From the NCBI GenBank assembly GCA_020746835.1, contig JAGPNK010000006.1:1426001-1490000 (forward strand): a DNA stretch of 64,000 nucleotides. The letters run 5' to 3'. Origin of the DNA: Stachybotrys elegans. Lineage: Eukaryota > Ascomycota > Sordariomycetes > Hypocreales > Stachybotryaceae. Every line of letters starts with the position of its first letter. Positions within the stretch are counted from its first letter, which is position 1. This document shows, piece by piece, positions 21,601-34,247 of the stretch. The notes under the pieces were generated by a model that saw only the letters and a list, made by a program, of their open reading frames with translations, searched no databases and had not been told where the DNA came from. Made by a program: the position numbers and the translations under genes.

Positions 21601-22464
21601 GCTGGAAGATCTGGGAGAATTCAGCACACATGGTTTGCTTCAGATTCCTCGTCTTTGTAGAGGTCATTTGTTCTGCAGAGTAGTCAAAGACCTCTTCAGA
21701 CAGAAGACCGAGGATAATCATGTTGTTTTCGCAAATCGAAAGGCTGGAGTGGCAGGAGGAGATGATCTCGTTGATGAAGGTCGGCCAGTTGTGCGGCCAT
21801 TCTTGCTTGAGAACGGAGATGAGGACAAGGTTCAGCTTGTTGAGGAGGATCTTCTGCGATCGGAGAGACTCTTCCGTGCTCGAGCATTGGATGATGAACT
21901 GGACAATGAAGTTTCGAATGCCTATAAACAAGCAGTAAGCCTCGGCTCGCGGAAGCCAGCACACCAATACTCACCCTGGCACTGATCCCTGGGCAGAACT
22001 TTCCATCTGGTCATGATAACATTGTCGAGGATCTGGAGGCCAATATCTAGTTTCCGGGTTAGCATTTGGCTGCACGAGAGGTCGGCCGAGGGAACCAACA
22101 CTTGGTCTGGGGATACTGGGATTCCGACAAAATCTTGTCTACCATAAGCCAGGCGTCAGGGTCTTCCTTGAACTAATAATCGGTCAGCTTCGGGTGCGCG
22201 CGAGACAAGAGCGATTTTCTTTTTGCAGTTCGGAGAGGGCGGAGAGGAGGGCGCAGTTTGTCGAGTACAAGGGACGGAAGCAAGCATATCATACCTGGTT
22301 GAGGGCAGCTTGGGCGGCTTGTTGCTACAAGAATATTAGAAACCATCGAGCCTGAGGGCACAGCAAGAAAGCCGTGACGGAATTTCCCAGGGACATACCT
22401 GAGCACCATGGCCCTCATAGAAGGCGCGAGCCGTGTTGTCGAGCTCTTCGATAGAGACAGGCAT
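18609..22464 (-). CDS. crm1: Exportin-1 / CRM1 nuclear export receptor
   Basis: Karyopherin that carries proteins with leucine-rich export signals, and some RNPs, out of the nucleus with Ran-GTP. Eleven exons: 22464-22399, 22324-22295, 22172-22100, 22046-21975, 21921-21200, 21147-20379, 20329-19859, 19808-19579, 19527-19380, 19323-18903, 18846-18609. They total 1079 aa, the usual CRM1 length. HEAT-repeat sequence matches the family throughout, for example [45 protein letters not shown] and [15 protein letters not shown]; the C-terminus is acidic (SELDDDEL). Intron 3 uses a weak donor (GTTGGT), required to give [13 protein letters not shown]. The residue equivalent to human Cys528 in the cargo groove (LLGLCEQKRGKDNK) is Thr527 here ([14 protein letters not shown]), predicting leptomycin B insensitivity. 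Transcribed in tandem with the aminotransferase gene. Confidence 0.96.
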
Positions 22465-23708
22465 GGCGAAGGCGGCAAGCGAGGAGGCTGAGGCGGGGAA
22501 CGACTGGACCCAGAGGTGGGATGTGTTTGCCAGAGACACGGGCCGCGCACTGAACGAGTGCTGTGCGAAAAGTGTCGACGGCCAGCCAGACGAGGGTGTC
22601 GTGGGCGAAGGATGCTACTGTGGTACAAGGGATGCGTAGAGAGGCAGTGTGGGGAGGAGGGGGGTTGGCAGGAGAAGAGGAAAGAAAAAACAGATCGCGG
22701 GTTGTTGGAGAGGTGAAGATGGATAGACGGAGAAGAAAGCGGGTGCATGACAGTCGTGCGTGAACTGAAGCACCGACCCAGACCCAGAAAGCAACAAGCA
22801 GCTAATGGAAGGTACCTGGATTTTGTATGGCCAGCATGGGCATGACCAGGTACCGGCAACGAGGGATGGCGGGGGTGAAGCTGATTTTTGTCAGCCGTCC
22901 ATGTACCGGTACTTGTGGTGATCTGTCACTCGAGAGAGGAGACTTGCAATACAGATTCCGCTATGAGATCATGGCCCGTGGCATTGCCAAGATAAGTATG
23001 CTTAGAATAACATCTTGTAGCCCGGTAATATCAGACATGAGTATACTGGGCTGCGTAAATCCGAACTTTTATTTGATCCTATCCTTCCTCAGATACCTGC
23101 GGGACAATGTCTTCGGATTCTATAAGATGGAGGACTCAGGTACAGCCGAAAGCAATGACGCCGACAAGAATGTACCTCTACCTTGGTCTCCCCTCAAGGT
23201 GCTAGCTTGTCACAACCCCTCGATTCGCAGCCTGTGCAGCCTATGCAGCCTGTTGGTGCTGAAACCTCTGCCTGGACTTCCCAATTCTCATTGTTGCCTC
23301 GTCGATCTCAACATCAGCACTGGTCATCAGCTGATTCGTTCATTGCAGGGAGAACGAGTGTGACAGCCAACATGACAGCCTTGAGCAACGATAGGTTCCC
23401 CGCCCAAGGCAGCACACAAGTTCCCTGGCCAGACAACGGACGGTGCCACACTGTCAAACTGACGTGATGAGCAAAGGAGCTAGCAAACAACGTTGATGTT
23501 GCGCTAAAAGATAGCAGCGGTCAAAGGCCATAGGGAGCGGCGTTATGAGTGCCAGCGTCATTCTCAGCACACGAATTTATTGGGTGAAGCGGCGCTCAAG
23601 GCCCGCATCAACTCATGTTTGCCAAAAACACCTTTCTAGAATCTATGAATACCCAGACTTCTTCTAATGGCTCCGAGGTCCTGGCATCCTTTTCTACACT
23701 TCGCACAT
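22465..23708. other. Intergenic region upstream of crm1, no gene recognised
   Basis: About 1.2 kb holding the crm1 promoter and the 3' flank of the aminotransferase gene. Frames here are short. Several GGTACC/GGTACCGG words cluster at 22810-22910, possibly degenerate repeat. Confidence 0.5.
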
Positions 23709-25270
23709 TCAGGCCTTTTGATATCCACACTCGGACAGTCCGCTGCTAAGGGCCTCGAGGGCTTTGTCAATATCTCCACGAGAGGCATCCAGCTACAAGA
23801 CCTAGTCAGTCTACGTGCCCCAAATTGGCTCATTCAGGGCAGCGATTTCACTTACAGCACTAGGGCCCATGTGGCCAAAGCGGATGTACTTGGAGGCAAT
23901 GGCCTTGTGGATACCTCCAGCAAAGACAACGCCCTTGTTGGCGAGCTTTGGCAGAATATCGGGAATAGCAACCTTCTCGGGTAGGTAGATGGCCGTCATG
24001 GCGTGAGCTTGGTCCTCGGGCTTGGTGGCTACGATCTCCAGGCCGAGGTCCTTGACCGCCTTCTTGATTCTGTCAGACACCTCGATGTGGCCCTGGAAGC
24101 GCTCGGCAAGCGGCTTCTGGAGGATAAGCGACAGCGCAGTGTGGAGGGCATGGACGAGCTGTGGCGATGGGGTGGCAAAGTAGGAGGGTTTCTTTGCTTC
24201 GTAGTTCTGCATGACTAGAGAGCGTGTCAGTGAGCCATCGGGTCAGCTGCGTCAAGCCACGGGACCTACTGGGCGTCCAGTTCTTCATGGAGGCAAAGTA
24301 TGATGCGGGGGGCGTCTTCCTGTTCTTGAAAGCCTCCATAGCCCTACCACTGAACATGGATATCGAAAGACCAGCAGGGCAGCCGATGGCCTTCTGGCTG
24401 GCTGTGACGACACCATCCAGACCCCATGCATCAAAGGCAATCTCCTCGCACGCGACACTGCACACGCCGTCGACGATGATGAGGGTGTCGGGCGAGACCT
24501 TCTTGACGGTGGCGGCCAGGTTCTTGAGCTCGCTCAGGACGCCAGTGGAGGTATCGACATGGGTGACGGTGAGCAGCTTGAACTTCTTTTGGGAGAGTGC
24601 CTGCTCAATCTCGGGGAGCTGAGGTCGTCCTCCGACTGGGCCGTCCAGCTTGGTGACCTTGGCGCCGTATGTAGAGAGGCAGTCGGCGAAGCCGTCACCA
24701 AAGTAGCCTGTGCTGAGAACCAGGACATCTTCGCCAGCCTCAACCAGGTTGGCAGCTACCATATCCCAGCCGAGGGTACCGGAGCCGGAGATGACGAAGG
24801 GCTGGGAGGCGGGATCGGTTGTCTGGAACAGCTTGCGCAGCATCGAGAGCGTCTCGCCGAAGGTGGCGACGAAAGCAGGGCCAACATGGCTCTCGCTGGA
24901 GGTGGGATATTAGCGACGGCGGGCGAACGGGAGTTTGCGACGGCGCGGGACGCAGAACGGACCTGTAATGGCTCATGGACTGGAGAACGGCATCCTCAAA
25001 CTCGATGGGACCGGGGATGAGGAGGGTGGGATGGGGAGGTTGGGAAGACATGGTGGTCAGGGGACGAGCTTGGTTCTGGGTGTTGAGGGATGCCGTCGGT
25101 TGCTGGCCAGAACTCAAATGTTGTGAGATGAGCGACAATCGAGCAGAGGAAGAAGGGGAGGAGGAGGGGTTGCTGAAGGTCGGCATGCGGGGCATCTCCT
25201 TGACTGCCGATCGGAAGAGTGCCCGGGAGAGTGGTCGGCTCACGCTGCTGCTGGCCACTGCTGGCAGCAT
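23709..25270 (-). CDS. AGX1: Alanine--glyoxylate / serine--pyruvate aminotransferase, class V PLP fold
   Basis: PLP enzyme transferring the amino group of alanine (or serine) to glyoxylate, making glycine. Exons 25270-24963, 24895-24270, 24214-23856 and 23792-23709. Two in-frame starts exist. ATG 25051 gives 385 aa, the same length as yeast Agx1, opening MSSQPPHPTLLIPGPIEF. ATG 25270 gives 458 aa with a Ser/Arg/Ala-rich, nearly acid-free leader typical of mitochondrial presequences. The PLP lysine lies in TASQKAIGCPAGLS; SGSGTLGWDMVAANL and IVDGVCSVACEEIAFD are the family cofactor-binding segments. The C-terminus (GYQKA) is not a standard peroxisomal PTS1. Intron 1 has an unusual donor (GTCCGT) but is needed for frame (HYSESHVGPAF). 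Next to crm1, divergent from the DOCK gene. Confidence 0.92.
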
Positions 25271-27403
25271 TCCCCCCGCTATACTGCAACGAGGAACGAG
25301 GATGGCTTGAGGCGCGGTAGCGCAGCAGAGCAGGGTCGGACGATGGAGGTGGCTGTCTGGATTGGCCAATCGGGTGGCAAAGAGGTCTCGATCCAAAGTT
25401 TGTGACCAAGTGTTTGCATCACCAGCTGGCGAGTCGGCGGGATAAGATTTTGTGTGCCTGGGAAAGGGATGGCAAGACGAGACCGGTTGCGGAGGACAGC
25501 GACCGGGCATTTCCAAGCCCCCACCTGGAGCTTGTCGTCCCAATATCCCTGCCCGAGTTGTCTCAGGCCAACCCCATCACCACGGGATGTGGATCCATAT
25601 GACGACCTGTGTTGAGGGAGAGACGACTATCGACGAGTTGGGACGCAGGTCGGGGCACGTCGAAACCCCGTGGTTGTGGTTAGTTCCGTGGATTAGTATG
25701 GGCTGTCGGTTTAATTTTGACTGCTCGCTCCACTACGGCTCGAATGCGAGGTGGTCTCGGGGAGTGTCTAGGGTAGCCCCTCCTTACTCGCAGCTGGACT
25801 GATTGCGTGTCAAGGTGTAACACGGTTCATAACTTCATGGTAGTTCGGGCTAGTGGGCTAGTTTGAGAGGTGACTTAATTGAGAGCTCTTTACTGCATTC
25901 TGTTGTGGTCTATGTATGTATGTTGGGCCACACAAGCAAGGATAGATATGTAGAGATCAATGCATGCCTACATAGATATGTACTTCGGTAGATATGGTTG
26001 CTATCCGTGCAGGGCTGGAAAGCACCCCTGTGACACGTAATGACGGAGCTCTAATGCACCTGGGCTCTGTTGCAGATGGCCGAAACCTCAACGGCATAAA
26101 CGCCAGGCAACACAGAGCACGTTCCAGCCATGTGGTCCGGACCGGCTGGGCCCGCAGTCATGCAACTCATCCCTTCCTGCAAAAGGACGAAAACATGTCG
26201 TATTCCGCAGGCCCAGATTGTTATGACTTATACAAGCCATTTGGGTGGTACAGCACTAATGGGGACGATAGGAATTCGAGAAGAAGAAGAAAAAGAAAGA
26301 AAAAAACACCCAAACAAAACCATACATGTGTATGTAGCCGCAGTACTATCCATCCAATCCATCAATCTGATCTGTCAGATCTGAGCGGGAGATTTGGGCG
26401 ACGCTCTGTCATTCTTGGGCTGCATCTGAGACAGCGCCCGTGCACCCTCTAGGAGCCCCAAAGGGGAAAGGCGGCAGGCGCCCACTTTGAGCTTCGAGGA
26501 GGGGGAAGGGAAGGGGAACTAAAAACCGAATCAGTTTTGCATGTCAGTGTGTCCTGGAATGTATCCCCTTGTAAAGCGGTCCCATCCATACATTGAAAAA
26601 AAAAAACCAAACCAACCATTATCCTCCTTGCCAACATCCCCATGGCGTCTTCTCCTGACCGAAATGATCCAATCCTGACCTATTCAGCCTCCGTCTCGCC
26701 TGCCATTACCCATATTACCCACAGCGAGGCTAGGCCTTGACCTGGACGCTGGGAATTAAACTCGACCCATATAAGGTAATTTGGTACAGGGACCTTGTCG
26801 TTTCGTTTCCCTGTCGCGCGCGCGCCCAAATTTCCTGACATCCTGACGCCTCAGGGCTCTATACACCTCATCCAGCACGGATACGCACGTTCGACTACGT
26901 ACCTGTCCATCCACCTCTACCCTGATACTCACCCTTCACACAAACCTCCCTGCTTCATATGCTGCACGTGCTTCGTGTCAACGCCAGCGTGCTGATCGAC
27001 ACTAGGACGTCGCTGTTATCTTCAGGGGTCGTTTCTTTATACCATAAAGCACGGCCGATTTACCCCCAAACACCAACACCCGGCAAGCCTAGCTACTATT
27101 ACCCACACGACGTAAAGGCGATCCTCCCTCGCACCCTCGCCAATCAATCAATGAAACCCTCCATTGGCAACGTCGACGATACCCATCCTTACTCGCCGTG
27201 GTCAAGCTTCATGACCTGACCCCGAGGTCGCTACCAATTCCGCAGCCGCGCCCTCCACTCCCTCCCCCTACCACCATCGAACCGCCAGCTCTCGAGCTAT
27301 CCAGCGCAAGCCTTTCTCGAACTCGCCCGCGTCGACTTCTCGCCCGCCGAAACCAACTCACCCCAAGGCTGATCCCCCGGGTCTCCCTTGATCTGGTCTT
27401 TCA
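25271..27403. other. Divergent intergenic region between AGX1 and DOCK genes
   Basis: About 2.1 kb containing both promoters. No additional gene was recognised. An A-rich tract lies around 26280-26310. The last ~200 bases before the DOCK ATG are pyrimidine- and CCG-rich, typical of a fungal 5' leader. Confidence 0.5.
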
Positions 27404-30400
27404 ATGCCCTGGCAGCCTCTTCCGCGCATCGCCTTCGCCGTCGCGACATACCCGTTCGCAGCCTCGAGCCCGGCCGACCTCCCCCTCGAAATCGGCGATG
27501 AGCTCTACGTGATCGAGGAGACGCCCGACGGCAGCTGGCTGCGCGGCTACCTAGTGGCCCCTCCCAGCTTGCTCGCCGGGCTCACCTCTGTAAAGGGTCA
27601 GACGCTCGAGGCCCGCGTCTTCAGCGGCATCTTCCCCCGCAGCTGCGTCGAGGTTCGAGAGATGCTGGGCGAATCCAACGAAGCCGAGGATGAGGAGCAG
27701 GCCAGCGACGCTACCAGCGCCCTGGGGATGAGGCCCGCCAGTGGCTCCGTCAAGAGTGGTGTCGCCAATGGCTACGATTCTGGCAAGGCGAGACTATCTC
27801 GCGACAAGCGCGTCAGCTCTGCTCACAGCAGGCGGCCGCTTACAGAGCTTCCCAATGGTATCAGCGGCAAGCTCTCGGTTCCCGTCATCCGCGATCCCAA
27901 CATGCCACGACCCGCGGCGCCGGTTCCCATGCTCAAGATTGGAGACGAAACTCCGACGTCAGCTTCGGAACCCCTGATTGACGAGATCGCCTCATGCCTG
28001 AGAGAATGGCATTCGAAAAATCTCCACGAGCTGCTCCTCTCCCGACAGTATGCGCGACTCGACCAGCTCTCGGCGCTCATCAATAGCCTCAACTTCAGTC
28101 GCCAGCAGTTCCTCTACAATGTTCTTACGTCTGGCGAATACGAGCGCTTGCGAGAAAGGACCATCTGGGAGCTGGTTCGAGCCAACAAGCTGTGCGGTTG
28201 CGAGGTCATTGTGCGAGACCCCAAGTTCCGCGGCCGTGTTTTAACTGGCGATGATTCCGTAGTGGAGATTACGAAGCTTCAGTCCGTTATGAGTCTGCTG
28301 GACGAACCCTCCCACATTGTCTCGGAACCCAGCAGCCTGCATCACCTCTTCCTTGAGGTCAAGGGCTTTGCAGGATCTTCCACTGAAAAAATGTCGCTCT
28401 CTATCTACCTTGTCACCAAGTCGCAGCTCGAAAAGCCCACAACCCTGACCGAGTCCTTCAATATTGACATTTCTGCTGGCGGTACCATCGGTAGCCTCTC
28501 CAAGAGCGCACAGAGGAAAGCGCTCTTTACCGACCTCTCCCCTCAGGATATTGGAGATTTGCCGTCTTCGGAATCCGACCTCTACCTTGTGGTCAGAGTG
28601 AACGCATCGCGCGAGGTTGCGACGATTGCTCCCTTATCCCGTAACGGTACGGCGACCCAGACCAGCTATGCCAAGGATACTACCTCACCCGTATCTGCTG
28701 GCGGCACCAAGTCCTCCAGGAGAAGCTTGATGTGGGCGGCCACGAAGACCACTCGATCTGCCTTCTCGCGTGGTGCTCCCGCGTCCAAGATGAGCGCCCT
28801 TTCAGAAGGGATGGATGAGAACCACGCGCAAACCTCGGCCACCCGAGACAGCACCACTGCGCCAGGGACAGGCAGCTCGCGCAATGACGAGCCAATCGAA
28901 TCCGTACAGACGGTGCAGCGCACGGTTGGACTTGGTGTTCTGAAGCTCAATGGCATCATGAAGCAGCAAGAGGAGGTTGAGCAAGTTGTCAGCATCTGGT
29001 CTCAGAGCTCCAGATACTCCAATGATAAAGATGGTCAAGACGGATGGGATTCGCTTATTCAGGACCTGATGGACAGTCCGCAGGGGTACTATGAAAAATC
29101 AAGGACAGGAGAGAGGCTTCAGGTTCATCTACAAGGCTTCACAAGCCCGGATGCGGATAGCCTTATCAAGGCGACCCCCGCCATGCTTTCGAGCATCGTC
29201 AAAACCAACAGGATAGGATTCTCAGGCGCGCCGACAAGGCCCAGGTCTGACATTTATATCACTGTGAGCGGCGCAGCCCTGGCCAAGCAGAACCTTCTGT
29301 CCAGGTACGGAGGAAGCGCGACCAACATGCCCCCCCACGTACAGGCGAACAACCTGCAGGTCGTCCTGGAAGTACGGAAATCTTCTGGCGAGCGGATAGA
29401 GAACTGCATTTACACAGCCTCCAACGCCGAAGTAGCCTCCACCTTCAGGTCCGTTGCCGTGGAGCGTGGTGAGAGGTGGGATCAGACCGTCCGGCTGTCG
29501 ATCCCACAAAAGGATGTTGCGCATGCCCACGTGGTCGTCTTCCTGTCCGACCTGCCGCATCCTCCGTTTGCTATCGCCCACATGCCACTTTGGGGCGAGC
29601 AAGCTTTCATCAGGGATGGACCGCACAGCCTCTTCTTGTACAAGATCGACGAGAACACCTCAACTCCCTTGGCGGGCCCTTCAGGAAAGGGTGGCTACCT
29701 CAGCCTGCCTTGGACCGCCCCTGGGAAGGATGAATTTTCCACAGAGCTCACTGGGCCTCTGGCCGTGATTCTCCTCAATTCCTTCCTCTGCAGCACCTCC
29801 TTCTCTCAGGACAGGGTTATCCTGGGTCTACTCAAGTGGAAGGATTGTTCCCGAGATGATGTCACAGAAATCCTGAAGCAGCTTGTATTCGTCCCTGAGA
29901 TTGAAGTTGTCAAGGTGTTGAGCGATGTCCTCGATTGTCTGTTTGGAATCCTGCTCGAGCACAATGGCAATGATGAACTCGAAGACCTTGTGTTCACCGC
30001 CCTTGTCAGAGTGCTGGGCATTGTCCACGACCGGAGATTCAACCTGGGGCCGCTTGTCGACCAATACGCCGAGACCAGATTCAACTATCCCTTTGCCACC
30101 TCTTGCTTGATCCAATCGTTTAGCAGATTGCTGAGCGACCCGACCAACCCCGAGATTGCACGCAAGCTGCGTTCCACGTTCAAGGTTGTACGGCATATAC
30201 TGAAATTTATCGCCCAAGCCCGTAGCCAGCAGCAGGTGAAAGAGGCTGGCATCGGAATCAAGTCTTCAACCTCCAACCAAGGGTTCTCGCGGCAGCTTCG
30301 AAGCATCTTCAAGTGCCTGGATGCTATGATGGCCAACACGGCGCCGGCGCTTGTAGGCAGTCAGACACTGGCTGTGCAGCACTTTCACAGCTGGCTTCCC

Positions 30401-33400
30401 GAGTTGAGCGGCCTTTTAAAGACCGAGGAGATCCTCCACATTGCCATTGATTTCATGGACTCCTGTACACAGGTCAAGGGCAAGCTGATCCTGTACAAGC
30501 TCATTCTCATCATCAACTATTCAAAGTTGGACCTTTTTGCACATCCCGAGCAGAAGGCAGCTCTGAGTGCCAACACTGTTAGATGGATCTCTCCCCACTG
30601 GGGTCACAGCCCCGATGTCAATGACCAGTGGAGAGAGCAGATTCGTCTGTGTTGCTCGGTGCTTGCCAGCCAGATTGAACACATGGGACCAGAAATTCCG
30701 GATCACATCCCCAAGATCATTAATTCGTACCTTGCAGTCTCCTCAACCCCCCCGAAACCCCGAAAACGCCTGTCGCTACTTTTCCCCTCATCATACCCCT
30801 TCCCCAGCAAGGCATTGGATGAGCCTATAACGTTTGACGAGACTTTGGCTGAGCTGTCAGCTGTTCTATCGGCAGTCTCGAATTCACCTTCAGGGATGCA
30901 GCTAGAGCTTGCCGATGACGACTTGACGACGATGATCGAGAGCTTACTGCGAGTTCAAATGAGCATCTTGTCAGGGGAGGCGTTCCCAACCGATTGGTTG
31001 AGCGTGCACATATACCATCATAAGTCGACCATGCGAACCTTGGAGTACCTCTCTGGAATCATGCTGGAATCCTTCCTCCCTGATCCTGACGACGCTGAGG
31101 GCTTCAACACTGAACTTTGGAAAGCCTTCTTCACAACTCTTCTCCAGCTTGTCAGCAGCCCATCTCTTGCGCTCGAAACATTGCCAGAGCAGAAGCGGAG
31201 GGCCGTCTGGAAAATCGCCGGCGATGTCAGGGAGCACGGCGCTGAGCTCTTGCGTAGGATGTGGGAGGCCATCGGCTGGGAAACAAGCCCGGATGAGCAC
31301 GCTCGTTACGGACTTTCCAAGATTGGCGGATACCAGGTTCAATACGTGCCGACTCTTGTCGGTCCCATCGTCGAGCTTTGTCTTAGTGTGCACGAAGGTC
31401 TTCGAAGGATGGCCGTCGAGGTGGTGCAAACCATGATCATCAGCGAGTGGACTCTGAGCGAGGATCTGTCTGTCATTCAGACCGAGATGATTGACTCCCT
31501 GGACACCTATTTCAAGACCAAGCCTCTGACGGACAGTACCTTGCAGAAGCTCTTCATCGGGGAGCTCCTCGATCGGTTCAAGATATTGTCGGAGACGCCT
31601 GATGATCCGCTGTACACGGCCCTGTCGGATCTTATTGGTACGCTGGAAGAGTTTCTGGACCTGCTAGTGGCAGTTTACAGTGGCGGCGAGCGTGGTGAGG
31701 TGTCTAATATCATCAACCACCTACGCCTGATGGAATTCTTGCGAGACATGAGAAAGGAAGAGATCTTCATTCGCTACGTCCATCAACTCGCAGCGCTCCA
31801 ATCTGCTTCCGGAAACCACGCCGAGGCTGGCCTTGCTTTACGACTGCACGCTGATCTCTATGATTGGAACCCTACCAAGCAAACGCCTGCGCTGACTGAG
31901 CCAGACTTCCCGCTGCAGACACTGTTTGAGCGCAAGGAGAAGATCTACTTTGATATGATCAAGCATTTCGAAGAGGGACAGTCCTGGAGCAATGCGCTGA
32001 CGGCCTACAAGGAGCTGCAGCTTCAATACGAGACCAACATCTTTGACTTTGCTAAGCTCGCGAGAACGGAGCGAGCCATCGCCACCATATACGAGACCGT
32101 CTCCAAGAGCGAGAAGGTGGTACCGCGCTATTTCAGGGTTGTCTATAAGGGCCTTGGATTCCCAGCTGGTGTCCGCGACAAGGAGTTCGTCTATGAAGGT
32201 TGGCCGGCAGAGCGGGCATCCGCCTTCACGGATCGAATGCAGGAGCAGTACCCGGCCGCCCAGATCCTGGCCGGCGGTGATGTGGATGAAGTTGAAGGCC
32301 AATTTTTGGTCATTTCGACAATCACGCCTCATCGCGACCTCTCCCACCCGACTTTCCAGCGGACAAGAGTACCGCAAGTCATACGCGATTTCCTGCTAGC
32401 TTCTCACCCACAGGCATTCTCCATCTCGACCAAGCGAGTAACCACGGGGCCGCCTGAGGAACACTACGCGGAGAAAACCATCTTCACCACCGCCGAACCG
32501 TTCCCGACTATCCTTCGGCGCAGCGAGATTATTGAAACCACCGAGGTCAGGCTCAACGCATATGAAACAGCACTTGAACGCATCGTGCGCAAGACCCAGG
32601 AGATGACAGTGCTTGAGCGGCGGATTGCGGATGGTGACGAAGACAACGCACATGTTCTGGTGGATGCCGTCAGTGTCTCTGTCAATCCCAATTCCGACAA
32701 TAGCATAGCATCCTACCGAAGGCTATTGCCTGAGCCGGACGTGGACAGCGACGACGAAGGCACGGATGACCAGGAACCTCCTGAACTCGAGCCCCCTCAG
32801 GCCGCCATCAAGATGGCCCTCATAGACCACGCTATTATGCTCAAGAGGTGCTTGGCGCTCTTTTCTCGACTCTCGAATGAATCCCTCTCCCGCCGACAAG
32901 AGGAGCTTCAATTCTGTAAGTTACGAAGTCGTGATAGCGATGTCTTGCCATTAACCACGTATCAGTCTACGAGAGCACGTATGCGCCTGAGATAATGCAG
33001 TTTGCTCCGCCACAGCCCCAGCGAGACATGATATCATCGCCCATGTCGGGTTGGCGAACGCCATCCCCCATAGTCGAGTCAAGCCCTTCAAGATCCAACA
33101 TTGCCGACATCATCAACGGAGTCAAGGACGAGGACACAGCAATCGCCCAGCCCGTCGGTCTTCGCCAACGCGGTACGAGGCTGAGCTTCCTCGGCGCAAA
33201 GAAGAGCCAGCCACGGACCTCTCAGGATAGGGAGCCCCCCAACGTGGATTTTGAGGCAGAATCCCAAGGCCGCACCTCTAGTCACCTCCGCCGCAATATC
33301 TTCCGTTCGCACTCCATCGACGACAGCCAGGGTGGAAGCGGAAGCGATGGCGCGAGCCGATCCGCCGGTGGCAAGAGCAGTCTCGACAAGAGCTCATCGG

Positions 33401-33543
33401 CAAGGGGAAGTGATAGGCCGCCCGAGCGGGAATCCGGCATTGCCAAGAGGGCCGGCAGCGTGAGAAAGCGGTTCAGCATGCTGACACTCAGCCGCAAGGC
33501 CAGCAAGGGCGGCGGCATGATGGGAAGTTTGAACGAGGAATAG
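27404..33543 (+). CDS. DOCK-family Rho/Rac guanine nucleotide exchange factor
   Basis: Very large cytosolic GEF of the dedicator-of-cytokinesis (CZH) family, predicted to activate Rac/Cdc42-type GTPases in polarity and actin control. Exons 27404-32915 and 32966-33543 give 2029 aa. Order: SH3-like domain at the N-terminus (about 8-80; AVATYPF then LPLEIGDELYVIEE), a DHR-1/C2 lipid-binding domain (about 610-800; RPRSDIYITVSGAAL), a helical middle region, and the catalytic DHR-2 (about 1440-1745; FIRYVHQLAALQSASGNHAEAG and PRYFRVVYKGLGFPAGVRDKEFVYEG). The second exon completes LQFFYESTYAPEI and adds a disordered Ser/Arg/Gly-rich tail (about 1845-2029), a likely phosphorylation region. The start at 27404 (MPWQPLPRIAFAVATYPF) fits the fungal family N-terminus; an upstream overlapping frame is not used. 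Confidence 0.93.
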
Positions 33544-34247
33544 TACCGCCCTTCGAGCTTCCCTTGGCAAGCATGACGATTTTGCATTATGCGGAGAGCG
33601 CATGATGATGGCGTATAGATGACGGCCGCCTGCACACATACCCAGACATTCACATTCACGCATGTACATACGCACACTTTTCTTCTTCTTTTTGATACCT
33701 TACTTACCTCTTTGTAAATGAACCCCTTTTACTTCTTCTCCGACACAAACACCAGAAAATACCCCTTTACTTCTTTCCCCGACTACAATTTTGTCACACT
33801 ACTGGATGGGATCCCTCCTTGGGTTTTCTTCTTCTCTCGGCTGGGTGTTCTGGACAGCGTAATACGATGGCAAGGCCGAGAAGACATAACCTTCTCCCCC
33901 CCCCGTCGTCGTCATTTGGAGAAAAGGCCCTTTGGCTATGGGAAGACGAGACATATTCTGCTTTCTTTGTAACTTAGTGGGTTTTGTAATTTGCTATGTA
34001 TACTCAGCAGTATGTACCTAGAATACTGTACAGAGAGAGAGATGTTGATGTGCCTCCTTGCTGCACCATGCCTGGCCACATCGTGCGCATGTATCGAAAC
34101 ATCAATCTAACACGAACGCGGTATGCGTGATGAGATGAACTTGTATGGCTACTTGACACAATACAACAAATAAGACATTTGTACCACATGAGGAGATGTT
34201 TCCTTGCGAGCTACTCGTACATAACCACCAACAACCAGCATGGCGCT
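33544..34247. other. Convergent 3' intergenic region
   Basis: 3' flanks of the DOCK gene (+) and the alpha/beta hydrolase (-), T-rich around 33676-33790. No gene was seen. Confidence 0.55.
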
